Origin: a virus
DNA length: 27,174 nucleotides
IMG/VR virus record: IMGVR_UViG_3300005436_000031
Coordinates: 1 to 27,174 of that record
Strand: one strand, 5' to 3'
Below, piece after piece: positions 6,657-13,347 of this stretch. A program made the translations under genes and the position numbers. The notes below the pieces were generated by a model, which saw only the letters and a program-made list of their open reading frames with translations, was not told the DNA's origin and did not search any database. How positions within the stretch are numbered: the first letter of the stretch is position 1; every line of letters starts with the position of its first letter.

Positions 6657-7005
6657 TGCAAACAAGCAGTACGGAAGCGGCTTTGAGACAGACACTGTTG
6701 ATTATCTCAGAGGCCGAAACCAGGTTGCGAGCCGCATTGCGCGAACTGTCCCTGATGAAGGAGACGTTGTTCTTGGAGATGCGGAGTTCATCCTCCAGCT
6801 CAAGGCCAACCGGGACGCCAACACCTCAGCTTCACTGGGATCTCGTCTCGAATCCGCCAGAAAGCAAGCCCTTCAGTACGCCAAGGCGCGTTCTCTCGAA
6901 CGTTCCCCCGTACCTCTACTACTGATCAAGAATCCACGCAAGTCCATTGGCAAGGCCTTTGTGGTCATGTACCTTGAGGACTTTGTAGATGACAGCACGC
7001 TTTAG
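6649..7005 (+). CDS. Holliday-junction-resolvase-like nuclease
   Basis: 118 residues. The N-terminal GSGFETDTVDYL (E13), a following D39, and FILQLK (Q50, K52) follow the order E, D, (E/Q)xK of archaeal Hjc-type and related PD-(D/E)XK resolvases. The C-terminal half carries the SARKQALQYAK helix and PLLLIKNPRKSIGKAFVVMY strand seen in such folds. It would cut branched replication or recombination intermediates. The start at 6649 overlaps the previous stop; the frame is open earlier but that part lies in the preceding gene. Confidence 0.7.
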   Translation: MANANKQYGSGFETDTVDYLRGRNQVASRIARTVPDEGDVVLGDAEFILQLKANRDANTSASLGSRLESARKQALQYAKARSLERSPVPLLLIKNPRKSIGKAFVVMYLEDFVDDSTL

Positions 7006-7345
7006 GATCGAACCGATCCTTGAGGAGTTCGGGGCGTCTATCACGCCCCGTTCTTCTAAGATCAACTGTCCGTTTCACGATGACCAGAATGCCTCTGGCT
7101 ACATCCCCGAGTCTCGGGAGTACTTCAAGTGCCTAGCCTGTGGCGTCCAAGGGGACGCTGTGAGGCTCCTACACGACCAGGGAGAGGGGATGAGCTGGCG
7201 TGACGCTTACACAAGAGCAGAGGGTCTTGCTGGAAAGCCAGACGAGTCGGTACCAGAGCAACCTCTACGTCGCGGCCGAGTACCTGGAGGCACGCGGGAT
7301 TACAGAGGACACAGCCGTATGGGCACGGCTAGGAGTGGTAGATGA
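6989..7345 (+). CDS. primase zinc-binding domain ORF
   Basis: 118 residues. A DnaG-type CHC2 zinc finger: C27-x2-H30 and C48-x2-C51 within INCPFHDD and YFKCLACGVQGDAV. Homology-like sequence continues through SWRDAYTRAEGLAGKPDES (about residue 87); the remaining residues are low-complexity Arg/Gly and look like read-through past a frame change. The Toprim part is in a +1-shifted frame starting at 7200. It overlaps the resolvase-like gene by 17 nt. Confidence 0.85.
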   Translation: MTARFRIEPILEEFGASITPRSSKINCPFHDDQNASGYIPESREYFKCLACGVQGDAVRLLHDQGEGMSWRDAYTRAEGLAGKPDESVPEQPLRRGRVPGGTRDYRGHSRMGTARSGR

Positions 7346-7835
7346 CGAGATCCATGGAGATCCCGAAGCAGCCTTTCAGCGTCTCAGCATACCCTACATC
7401 ACGCGGAGTGGAGTTGTCGATCTCCGCTACCGATGCATCCGGTCGCACGACTGTGGTGAGGTGGGCTGTCCCAAGTACCTTGGACGACCTGGCTCGACTC
7501 TTAGGATATACGGCGTTGACGATTTGGTTTCCGCCGGGGACACAATCGCGGTTACTGAAGGAGAGCTGGACAGGCTCATTCTACGCCAGCTTGGACACCC
7601 CGCAGTCGGACTCCCAGGAGCAGAATCTTGGAAGCGACATTGGCACCGACTCTTTGAGGACTTTCAGCGAGTGGTGGTCTTCGGAGACGGGGATGCCGCT
7701 GGAATTCGTTTCATCCGAAAGTTCCAGGACCAGTTCCCGCAGTCGGCGGAAGGTGTTCAGCTTCCTGAAGAGGAGGACGTGAACAGCATGTTCCTCCTAG
7801 AAGGTGGAGACTACTTTGACCGTTACCTACGGTGA
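7200..7835 (+). CDS. primase Toprim (catalytic) ORF
   Basis: 211 residues from a GTG. The Toprim domain is visible: VTEGELD (E120), HPAVGLPG, and FGDGDAAG (D163, D165), the acidic residues that bind metal in DnaG. Residues 17-45 (SRYQSNLYVAAEYLEARGIT) look like the normal continuation of the zinc-finger ORF. A GAGGGG about 10 nt before the GTG could allow separate translation. A pair HDCGEVGCPKY (C85, C90) may bind zinc. Either two subunits form the primase or a +1 frameshift near 7247 joins them. Confidence 0.85.
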   Translation: MTLTQEQRVLLESQTSRYQSNLYVAAEYLEARGITEDTAVWARLGVVDDEIHGDPEAAFQRLSIPYITRSGVVDLRYRCIRSHDCGEVGCPKYLGRPGSTLRIYGVDDLVSAGDTIAVTEGELDRLILRQLGHPAVGLPGAESWKRHWHRLFEDFQRVVVFGDGDAAGIRFIRKFQDQFPQSAEGVQLPEEEDVNSMFLLEGGDYFDRYLR

Positions 7836-8064
7836 CTATCCGTTCTTCCCTGAGTTCAATCCTAGCCGACTGGACATCATGGAGACGGATAAGCTAGAAT
7901 ATTGGGAGAGGATAGCGGAGCAGGCCTACGAATTCTTCGAATACAAGGAAGACTTCATGGATTGGGTCTGCCGTCACTACTTCCTGGAAGACAACCGGCG
8001 CACTGCTGATGGTGCGTGGGATCTCGTGAAGTACGTCAAGGAGAATGACCTCGATGGGGATTGA
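7816..8064 (+). CDS. hypothetical acidic aromatic protein, 82 aa
   Basis: Start TTG 7816 is chosen for the GGTGGAG 6 nt upstream; an in-frame GTG at 7804 would overlap that site. The product is rich in Tyr, Phe, Trp and acidic residues (YWERIAEQAYEFFEYKEDF) and mostly helical. No known family. Overlaps the primase ORF by 20 nt. Confidence 0.7.
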   Translation: MTVTYGDYPFFPEFNPSRLDIMETDKLEYWERIAEQAYEFFEYKEDFMDWVCRHYFLEDNRRTADGAWDLVKYVKENDLDGD

Positions 8065-8263
8065 AGTCTGGATCAGTCGTAACTACGACACGGACGAGTT
8101 CTACATGTGGGACGACAAGCCTCACTATGCAGACGTTTATGGTCCTATTGAAGTCTCGAACGAGCTGTACGAGCGTATCCGCGAGTGTGAGCGAGAGTAC
8201 GACACTATCCAGGGCATTCTACAGGACATGGTCTACGATTGGACGTACCCGGAAGATGACTAA
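8054..8263 (+). CDS. hypothetical protein, 69 aa
   Basis: MGIEVWISRNYDTDEFYMWDD begins a small acidic protein with many Tyr and Asp; no domain is recognised. AAGGAG lies 10 nt before the ATG at 8054; an earlier in-frame ATG at 8045 would be too close to it. Overlaps both neighbours by 8-11 nt. Confidence 0.7.
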   Translation: MGIEVWISRNYDTDEFYMWDDKPHYADVYGPIEVSNELYERIRECEREYDTIQGILQDMVYDWTYPEDD

Positions 8264-8681
8264 GTTCACCTGGGAGGCTGATAAGGCCTCCCTGGTCCTT
8301 AGGGTTACTAAGGACAGCAAGACCACAGAGTGGAAGATCCGCAAGAGCACGAACCTAGAGACGCTGTATCAGATCTTCAATGAGGTCGCGGTGGCCGTTG
8401 ACGATTACGAGCACACAGCTCGTTTGACTCCGGTCTACGAGGAGGTCCGTGGTGGGCAGGATGCCCAGGACCGATGGGAAGCCCAGCTGGCAGCCGCTCA
8501 GAGCGCCTTCATGGCTGCCGTAGAGGGTGCGCAGCACCAGCAGACCGAAGAGGAGTCCAGGGCCGCTCAGGCTCGCCTAGCGGCTTCTAAGAGCATCGGT
8601 GCGAAGTGGTGGGACAACGACGATGACGATGAGCCTGCCTACGTCGCGATGCTTCCGGACTATGACGCTGGTGAGATCTGA
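8256..8681 (+). CDS. hypothetical coiled-coil protein, 141 aa
   Basis: Start ATG overlaps the previous stop. A beta-rich N-terminus (TKFTWEADKASLVLRVTK) leads into a long Ala/Gln/Glu-rich helix (about 65-115) and an acidic tail with DNDDDDEP. Unknown function. It ends with TGATG shared with the membrane protein gene. Confidence 0.72.
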   Translation: MTKFTWEADKASLVLRVTKDSKTTEWKIRKSTNLETLYQIFNEVAVAVDDYEHTARLTPVYEEVRGGQDAQDRWEAQLAAAQSAFMAAVEGAQHQQTEEESRAAQARLAASKSIGAKWWDNDDDDEPAYVAMLPDYDAGEI

Positions 8682-8911
8682 TGGTAATCATCATCCCCAT
8701 GCCACCTGCGGGTGGCGGGGGTGGTAAGCCACCTCCGTTGCCCCTGGCAACTAAGATCGGGATCGCAATGGCAATCTCGTTCTTTCCGCTCATGCTGATC
8801 TGCCTATTGGTTACAGGACACGCGCAGAACCCATGGTTCACTATCCCGGCCCTGTTCAACCTGTTCGGCGGACTCATTCTGACCTTCGGAGGCCTGTTGT
8901 GGGACCTATGA
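8681..8911 (+). CDS. two-helix membrane protein, 76 aa
   Basis: A short Pro/Gly-rich N-terminus (MPPAGGGGGKPPPLP) is followed by two hydrophobic segments (about 23-46 and 54-75). One-base overlap with the previous stop. The next gene is another membrane peptide, so the pair may form a small membrane complex. A holin is conceivable from the two-helix layout, but no endolysin is nearby and no holin family is recognised. Confidence 0.72.
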   Translation: MVIIIPMPPAGGGGGKPPPLPLATKIGIAMAISFFPLMLICLLVTGHAQNPWFTIPALFNLFGGLILTFGGLLWDL

Positions 8912-8988
8912 AGTGGTATAGCAAGCTCGCCTGGGGATTCATCTTCGGAGTGCTGCTCTGTATGACAGCTCAGCTGGTGTTCGGATGA
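8908..8988 (+). CDS. 26-residue membrane peptide
   Basis: MKWYSKLAWGFIFGVLLCMT is a positively charged N-terminus followed by one transmembrane helix. Its ATG overlaps the previous stop as ATGA, and its TGA overlaps the next ATG, so it closes the gap exactly. That gap-filling fit supports it as a real gene. Confidence 0.7.
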   Translation: MKWYSKLAWGFIFGVLLCMTAQLVFG

Positions 8989-9404
8989 GAATCCTCGTAA
9001 CAGGCTCCCGAGACTGGGATGACTCAGCGAAGATTGTCTCCATGCTTATGGCCTTCACCTACGGCCGTCAGAGCTATGTGGATGTCAATGACATTACGCT
9101 GGTTGTGGGTGCCTGCCCTACAGGGGCAGACAAAATCGCTGAAGATCTAGCAACAGCTTGGGGCTGGAAGGTTGAGAGGCACCCCGCCGACTGGCGGACA
9201 CACGGTAAGGCTGCGGGATTCATCAGGAATCAGCAGATGGTTGACTCCGGAGCTGATATCTGCCTGGCTTTCCGAAGGAACGGGAGCGCAGGAACCACGC
9301 ATTGCGGTGAAGCGGCCGAAAAGGCGGGTATCACAACGGTTTGGGTTGAAGACGACAGTCCTCTAGAGCCCAAGCCCACCCCAAGAAAGGTGACGGGTCT
9401 GTGA
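8985..9404 (+). CDS. SLOG/DUF2493-like nucleotide-binding protein
   Basis: 139 residues. The N-terminal ILVTGSRDW, the central LVVGACPTGADKIAEDLA and the following HPADWRTHGKAAGFIRNQQM match the YspA/cpYpsA-related SLOG family (Rossmann-like). Family members are thought to bind nucleotide-derived ligands or signals and are common in actinophages, with no settled phage role. ATGA overlap upstream and GTGA overlap downstream. Confidence 0.88.
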   Translation: MRILVTGSRDWDDSAKIVSMLMAFTYGRQSYVDVNDITLVVGACPTGADKIAEDLATAWGWKVERHPADWRTHGKAAGFIRNQQMVDSGADICLAFRRNGSAGTTHCGEAAEKAGITTVWVEDDSPLEPKPTPRKVTGL

Positions 9405-10150
9405 AGATCCTAACCCTCGACATCGAGATGGCGCCGAACATCGTCCACAGGTGGCAGCTCTACGGCAATGATAGCACAGCTCTCAGTCAGCTGGTGCAGC
9501 CACAAGAGATGATGTGTGCGGCGTGGAAGTGGTATGACGACTCCAGGACACAGTTTTGTGTGGCGCCTGCCTATCACGATCTCATGCCAGATAAGTTTCC
9601 GCTAGACGCGCTGTATGAGGCTGTCGATCTAGCCGACGCCGTTGTAACCTTCAACGGTAAGAAGTTTGATATTCCGCGACTGAACACCGCGTTTCTTGAG
9701 GCTGGATTTAATCCACCTAGGCCGTACACCCAGATCGACTTGTACCAGGTGTTCAAGAAGGAATTCGGAAACCCGAGCAACAAGCTCGACTATCTCACTA
9801 ACCGACTACTCGGGCACGGTAAGGTGAGTCATCAGGGACATGACCTGTGGGTAGCCTGTATGATGGGCGACCTTGAGGCATGGGCCAAGATGGAAGAGTA
9901 CAACCGAGAAGACGTGGTGATTACAGAAGAGCTGTATGACTACGTCAAGGGCTGGATTCCAAATCATCCCAATGTGCTACTGTATGATGAGAATCCAGGC
10001 CTGAGGGCCTGTCCCAAGTGCGGTAGTTCCCACTATCAGTCGCGTGGAACGCGACAGCTCGCGACGGGCATCTACAACCAATACCAGTGTCAGAGTTGCT
10101 TCGGCTGGTTTAGAGATGTCAAGAGGATAGATGGATCAACCGTTCGATGA
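9401..10150 (+). CDS. DnaQ/RNase H-like 3'-5' exonuclease with C-terminal zinc ribbon
   Basis: 249 residues. DEDD residues: LTLDIE (D7, E9), FNGKKFD (D90), and NREDVVIT (D171), with IDLY (D113) between. A C-terminal zinc ribbon is formed by C204-x2-C207 and C230-x2-C233. It would degrade DNA or RNA from the 3' end. The phage polymerase already has proofreading, so a repair, recombination or RNA-processing role is likelier. GTG start overlapping the previous TGA. Confidence 0.85.
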   Translation: MKILTLDIEMAPNIVHRWQLYGNDSTALSQLVQPQEMMCAAWKWYDDSRTQFCVAPAYHDLMPDKFPLDALYEAVDLADAVVTFNGKKFDIPRLNTAFLEAGFNPPRPYTQIDLYQVFKKEFGNPSNKLDYLTNRLLGHGKVSHQGHDLWVACMMGDLEAWAKMEEYNREDVVITEELYDYVKGWIPNHPNVLLYDENPGLRACPKCGSSHYQSRGTRQLATGIYNQYQCQSCFGWFRDVKRIDGSTVR

Positions 10151-10778
10151 ACTGGAACCAGTTCCGCTAACCGATGATGATATTCTGAAGGCTAAGCAGA
10201 GCGCGGTGCGCTCAGTCCGTAACAAGTTCTACGGATATGCCGAGTGGGAAGATCTCATGCAGGTAGCGGAGCTGGCGCTCCTTGAAACCCCTCAGAAGTT
10301 TGCCCGGCTGGCTGAGGCAGGAAACTACACGGGCGTGTGGCAGGAATTCAATCGCAAGTGCACGCAGTACGCGCACAAGCAGAAGGCTGCCGCGCTGGGC
10401 TATCGCCCTGAGGATTTGTTCTTCTACAGCAAGAAGGCGCTCCGTGAGCTGATCCCTGTGATCCTTGAATCATGGGACAGCGGTGACCTGTATGAATTCG
10501 AGTACAGTGACCGTGCAATGTGGGTCGATATAGACCGCGCACTACGCGGACTGACAGCCTCTGAGCTACAGATCATCCGCTGGGCCTTCGAAGGTGATGA
10601 TGACACCGTGGCTCTCAAGCTCGGTATCAGTGAAGGCGCAGCCTCCATGCGGGTTAGCAGGCTCCTGGACAAGATCCGAGAGGGTCTGGGAGGGGAGAAC
10701 CCCGCTCCGCGACGTAGGAGCCTTAGCAACGCTGCGAGCCAGGCTATGACTCGCAACCAATGGGACGGAGAAGGCTAG
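10131..10778 (+). CDS. sigma-70-like factor
   Basis: 215 residues. Residues 21-85 resemble a diverged sigma region 2 (YAEWEDLMQVAELALLETPQ). Residues 133-186 read LTASELQIIRWAFEGDDDTV then ALKLGISEGAASMRVSRLLD, a typical region 4 helix-turn-helix. It would redirect host RNA polymerase to phage promoters; the AT-rich box at 17921-17930 before the late operon lacks a -35 and is one possible target. Its own WhiB-like protein could modulate it, as WhiB proteins bind sigma region 4. Start ATG is 20 nt inside the exonuclease gene. Confidence 0.82.
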   Translation: MDQPFDELEPVPLTDDDILKAKQSAVRSVRNKFYGYAEWEDLMQVAELALLETPQKFARLAEAGNYTGVWQEFNRKCTQYAHKQKAAALGYRPEDLFFYSKKALRELIPVILESWDSGDLYEFEYSDRAMWVDIDRALRGLTASELQIIRWAFEGDDDTVALKLGISEGAASMRVSRLLDKIREGLGGENPAPRRRSLSNAASQAMTRNQWDGEG

Positions 10779-11173
10779 TGGATTATGATCAGCTACTGCT
10801 GGATTGGGCTAATAAGGAAGCCAAGCCTTGGCTCCAGAAGCAGCTAGAAGAGCACAACCGCTACAAGCCGAATCTGTTCATTGACAAGCTCTATGAGATG
10901 GCATACTTCATCAAGGGTGCCACGCTTGAGCACCTGCTGAACTGTTCTCCTCGCGTGTACGGCATCCCTGGTCATGAGTGGGAGTGCGGATGTTACAGCG
11001 AGTACACTCGCGATGATCGATGGATGGTACACGCCTACATCACCTGTCATCATGGCATTTACACACAGATGAGCCATGAGATCAGCTCGTGGCGACTCCC
11101 AGAGGTCTGGGATCAGTTCGAGGAGCTTGCAGCTCAGGATGAGGGATGCGCGTACGATGACCCAGACTACTGA
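10778..11173 (+). CDS. hypothetical protein with Cys/His pairs, 131 aa
   Basis: GTG start overlapping the previous TAG by one base, with GGAG 7 nt upstream; an in-frame ATG at 10760 lacks a site. Helical N-terminal half (QLLLDWANKEAKPWLQKQL), then ECGCYSEYT and TCHHGIYT, whose Cys and His may bind a metal. No family recognised. Confidence 0.72.
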   Translation: MDYDQLLLDWANKEAKPWLQKQLEEHNRYKPNLFIDKLYEMAYFIKGATLEHLLNCSPRVYGIPGHEWECGCYSEYTRDDRWMVHAYITCHHGIYTQMSHEISSWRLPEVWDQFEELAAQDEGCAYDDPDY

Positions 11174-11414
11174 TCTTGAGTTTGTCAATGACTGGACAGA
11201 GCTTGAAGACGCGATCTATCTCCTCACCCATGAGCCAGAAACTTATGATCATGAGGACTATGATGCAGCCCTGGCCACGATCGGAACCTACGTTCCTCGC
11301 CTCTTGACACAGTATGCTAACCTGGTAGAGCTATCATTCGCTCTCACGGAAGGCTGGGAACAGTATGCCTCGCTACAGAAGCCCTCAGGGCTTTATCTGC
11401 CCGATAACCGGTAA
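11157..11414 (+). CDS. hypothetical acidic helical protein, 85 aa
   Basis: MTQTTDLEFVNDWTELEDAI begins an acidic, largely helical protein; overlaps its neighbours by 17 and 50 nt. The ATG at 11157 follows GAGGGA by about 10 nt. The frame is open earlier, but that part falls in the preceding gene. No known family. Confidence 0.68.
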   Translation: MTQTTDLEFVNDWTELEDAIYLLTHEPETYDHEDYDAALATIGTYVPRLLTQYANLVELSFALTEGWEQYASLQKPSGLYLPDNR

Positions 11415-11580
11415 GCCCGGTTACCCGACCTACCAGGCGGCCGAGAAGGCTCGCAAGTGGCTCAAGAGCCACAACAAGGGTAGGTTCGTGCACGGACTAG
11501 AGACATACGGCCCGTGTGATTGTGGTCAGTACCATCACACAAGCAGTAAGCCGCTAGGCTTAGTGCCAGCTGTTACATAG
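11365..11580 (+). CDS. small zinc-ribbon-like protein, 71 aa
   Basis: Contains ICPITGKPGYPTYQAAEKAR and PCDCGQYHHTSS, a Cys/His pattern typical of small phage zinc-binding proteins that end in CGxxHxTS. GGGAA precedes the ATG. Last gene of the plus-strand operon, ending 3 nt before the terminator hairpin. It overlaps the previous gene by 50 nt. Confidence 0.72.
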   Translation: MPRYRSPQGFICPITGKPGYPTYQAAEKARKWLKSHNKGRFVHGLETYGPCDCGQYHHTSSKPLGLVPAVT

Positions 11581-11583
11581 ACG

Positions 11584-11607
11584 GAGCCCCCTCGCGAGAG
11601 GGGGCTC
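11584..11607. terminator. strong hairpin between convergent operons
   Basis: GAGCCCCCTC and GAGGGGGCTC form a perfect 10-bp stem with a GCGA tetraloop, 3 nt after the last plus-strand stop and 14 nt before the first minus-strand stop. No long U-run follows, as is common in actinobacteria. Likely bidirectional. Confidence 0.8.
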
Positions 11608-11621
11608 TCGTCATTCTCTCG

Positions 11622-11696
11622 TTAGTTTCGCAGGATCAGCCACCAGAAGAAGGCCAGGAAGACGAATCCCAACAAGCTGTCAAGAAAATCCCACAT
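11622..11696 (-). CDS. 24-residue membrane peptide
   Basis: MWDFLDSLLGFVFLAFFWWL is almost all transmembrane helix and ends with LRN. GAGGAG lies 6 nt before the ATG. It fills the space between the terminator and the next minus-strand gene. No family can be assigned at this size. Confidence 0.62.
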   Translation of the reverse strand: MWDFLDSLLGFVFLAFFWWLILRN

Positions 11697-11706
11697 ACCT
11701 GTCTCC

Positions 11707-11841
11707 TCAGGGATGCATGTACTTCAGATGGGCTTCGCCGATCATCCTGGCGTAGTCCTCGGTGCCGTACTCGTTGCCGACCTGTCCGCAGGAACAGCGC
11801 CAGCGGTAGCCGTTAGCTGTCTTCTCTGTCGATATCGACAC
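11707..11841 (-). CDS. small protein with CxC, 44 aa
   Basis: GTG start right after AAGGAGG (spacing about 3-4 nt). The product has YRWRCSCGQVGNEYGTEDYA and ends HLKYMHP; the CxC and late His could bind zinc. Overlaps the preceding gene by 29 nt. The frame is open upstream, but that part is antisense-like and lacks coding character. Confidence 0.65.
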   Translation of the reverse strand: MSISTEKTANGYRWRCSCGQVGNEYGTEDYARMIGEAHLKYMHP

Positions 11842-12025
11842 AATCCTCCTTAGGGAAGCAAAGCGGGCAAGTAGCGTAACGATATCCGTATTGCTTAGCG
11901 TGCTCGTTGTCGTGAATGGTCCAACGGTTCTCGTCTCGCTGATCAGCCTTGTTCCACCCGTTCCGATACTTGTGCTGTCGGGACAGGTTGACTTCAGCAA
12001 TGACCTTCGAGACTTGGGGCTCCAT
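11813..12025 (-). CDS. hypothetical protein with CPLC motif, 70 aa
   Basis: Starts MEPQVSKVIAEVN; basic and hydrophilic, with WTIHDNEHAKQ and TCPLCFPKEDC near the end, a likely zinc site. The ATG shares a base with the previous stop (TGATG), so it is coupled to the paralogue-domain gene upstream. Confidence 0.7.
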   Translation of the reverse strand: MEPQVSKVIAEVNLSRQHKYRNGWNKADQRDENRWTIHDNEHAKQYGYRYATCPLCFPKEDCVDIDREDS

Positions 12026-12228
12026 CAGCGTGCCCGGTTCTGTTCGTGCTTGAAGGCGCCTTGCAGGTTCATAGAGACCCTGCTAGCAGTCTGGGGAACG
12101 TACTTGTTCTCCAGCTCGTTCAAGCGAGCGATGAGCCGGTCCGCAGTGTCAGCCTTAACGATGATCCAAGGAGCATCGTAGCCAGGACCAGCCTTGAGGG
12201 TTACTGTGTAGGGTGCGGTATCTTCCAT
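12025..12228 (-). CDS. 67-residue protein with the GYDAPW core
   Basis: Contains TVTLKAGPGYDAPWIIVKAD, nearly the same as residues 39-58 of the 175-residue protein at 4433-4960, but without the zinc ribbon. It could be a truncated paralogue or a partner competing for the same ligand. TAATG overlap with the upstream gene and TGATG with the downstream one. Confidence 0.78.
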   Translation of the reverse strand: MEDTAPYTVTLKAGPGYDAPWIIVKADTADRLIARLNELENKYVPQTASRVSMNLQGAFKHEQNRAR

Positions 12229-12386
12229 TAGTCGCAATCAGCTCCGTCCACGTACCAGTCGCGTTCGTACTCGGGGAAGTCAGAGAAGGGATCAAGGGGT
12301 CCCATGGGGATCTCGTTAACCTCCTCATCACTCCACGGGTACTCGTCGTCTGGGAAGTACTCCTCATCAGCTTCTTCGGGAGTCAT
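12228..12386 (-). CDS. very acidic 52-residue protein
   Basis: MTPEEADEEYFPDDEYPWSD continues with more Asp, Glu, Tyr and Trp and few basic residues, so it could mimic DNA or bind a basic partner. GGAGAG precedes the ATG by 3 nt. It is the first gene of a five-gene coupled run (12386 down to 11622) and stands behind a stem-loop pair. Confidence 0.75.
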   Translation of the reverse strand: MTPEEADEEYFPDDEYPWSDEEVNEIPMGPLDPFSDFPEYERDWYVDGADCD

Positions 12387-12448
12387 GATCTCTCCTCTCT
12401 AGTATGCCAGTCTGGCACACTCTAAGCCACGCGGCCCGGAGGCCGCGT
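12387..12448 (-). promoter_or_regulatory. double stem-loop module 0
   Basis: First stem 12429-12448: ACGCGGCC/GGCCGCGT, 8 bp, loop TCCG on the minus strand. Second stem 12401-12421: AGTGTGCCAG/CTGGCATACT, 10 bp with one G-U, 1-nt centre. AGAGGAGAG follows, then the ATG. Confidence 0.7.
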
Positions 12449-12461
12449 AGCAAAGGCAGTG

Positions 12462-12695
12462 TCAGCTCTCGTCCAGCCAGTTCTCGATCGCGGTCTTGTG
12501 GTCCTCGCCGTAACCGGCGTAGACCTCTCCCCAGTCGGTGACCTGGCAGTTCTCGTCGGCCGGGAAGATCATGGTCTCGTCGCCCCGGTCGAAGGTGAAG
12601 GCACGGGAAACGGCGTAGTACTTGCCGTCCACCTCGATGTGCCACACGTCACCGTTCCAGCGGATCGTGTCGTCAATCACCTTGTACTCACGCAT
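12462..12695 (-). CDS. small protein, DETM(I/V)FPA family, copy 1 (77 aa)
   Basis: Starts MREYKVIDDTIRWNGDVWHI and contains YYAVSRAFTFDRGDETMIFPA. It is a paralogue of the next gene upstream (12775-13041): both share Y(Y/I)(A)xSR, DETM(I/V)FPA and a C-terminal AIExxL helix. No function is known. AGGAGAG precedes the ATG. Own stem-loop module upstream and another directly after its stop. Confidence 0.8.
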   Translation of the reverse strand: MREYKVIDDTIRWNGDVWHIEVDGKYYAVSRAFTFDRGDETMIFPADENCQVTDWGEVYAGYGEDHKTAIENWLDES

Positions 12696-12761
12696 GACGG
12701 TTCTCTCCTATCTAGTGTATCACCCTGATACACTCCAAGACCTACGGGCCGAAGCCCGTAG
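12696..12761 (-). promoter_or_regulatory. double stem-loop module 1
   Basis: First stem 12742-12761: CTACGGGC-TTCG-GCCCGTAG, a UUCG tetraloop on the minus strand. Second stem 12714-12734: AGTGTATCA/TGATACACT, perfect 9 bp, loop GGG. Then AGGAGAG and the ATG, 18 nt after the stem. Confidence 0.75.
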
Positions 12762-12774
12762 ATCATAGGGCGGA

Positions 12775-13041
12775 TCAGCGCTCGCTGAGGAACAGCTCGA
12801 TGGCCTCCTCGTGCGTCACGTTGGTGTACTTGCCCGGCTCGATGCCGCTGAACAGCACCATGGGCAGGTCGATCTCGCCGTTGCGGGCGGGGAAGACCAT
12901 CGTTTCGTCCACCCCATCGGTGACCTTCGTGGTCCGGGAGGCGATGTACTCCTGCCCGTTCGCGATGAAGCTCACGCGCTCGGCCGTGCCACCGGTCATG
13001 GTGGTCACGCTGTTCCGATCGGTGATCGTGTACGCGGACAT
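12775..13041 (-). CDS. small protein, DETM(I/V)FPA family, copy 2 (88 aa)
   Basis: Starts MSAYTITDRNSVTTMTGG and contains EYIASRTTKVTDGVDETMVF followed by PARNGEI, ending HEEAIELFLSER. It is clearly related to copy 1 over the central and C-terminal parts. AGGAGAG stands before the ATG. Monocistronic layout: a stem-loop module on each side. Confidence 0.8.
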   Translation of the reverse strand: MSAYTITDRNSVTTMTGGTAERVSFIANGQEYIASRTTKVTDGVDETMVFPARNGEIDLPMVLFSGIEPGKYTNVTHEEAIELFLSER

Positions 13042-13103
13042 TTCATTCTCTCCTTAATGCTCGCCTATCTGGCCAGCTTAGCAATGCCCGCGTTTCCACG
13101 GAC
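13042..13103 (-). promoter_or_regulatory. double stem-loop module 2
   Basis: First stem 13086-13103: GTCCGTG-GAAA-CGCGGGC, a GNRA tetraloop with two G-U pairs on the minus-strand RNA. Second stem 13059-13077: GCTGGCC-AGATA-GGCGAGC with one G-G mismatch; the weakest second stem of the set. Confidence 0.6.
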
Positions 13104-13116
13104 ACCACTAGGGAGG

Positions 13117-13347
13117 TCAGATCACGCTGATATCCCAGATTCGATGCGCCTTGGTCAAGAGCAGACGCACGGTGACACCGCGATAGGTGCCGTTGTCGAT
13201 CTCGTACGAGACAGAGCTATCGCTCTGTGTACGGTAGACGTTGCCGTTGTCCAGGTGAACACGCCATGCCGGATTGCCATTCACGCTGTTGTTCAGGCGC
13301 TCCAGATGGGTGATCACACCTTCGTCGGTGTTGGGTGCTTGAGCCAT
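13117..13347 (-). CDS. hypothetical protein, 76 aa
   Basis: Contains LERLNNSVNGNPAWRVHLDN and GVTVRLLLTKAHRIWDI. The pattern of a helix followed by NGNPxWRV strands is one I associate with small actinophage proteins of unknown function. Its ATG overlaps the previous stop (TAATG), so it is co-translated with the YRV-family protein upstream. Followed by a stem-loop module. Confidence 0.78.
   Translation of the reverse strand: MAQAPNTDEGVITHLERLNNSVNGNPAWRVHLDNGNVYRTQSDSSVSYEIDNGTYRGVTVRLLLTKAHRIWDISVI

Noticed and set aside
8681-8988. Holin pair
   Set aside because: The two membrane proteins could suggest it, but there is no endolysin nearby and they lie inside the replication operon.
12155-12367. 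A 70-codon minus-strand frame overlapping the 52-residue acidic gene
   Set aside because: The 52-residue frame has GGAGAG, an ATG in the standard module layout and a TAATG junction to the next gene; the longer frame has none of these.
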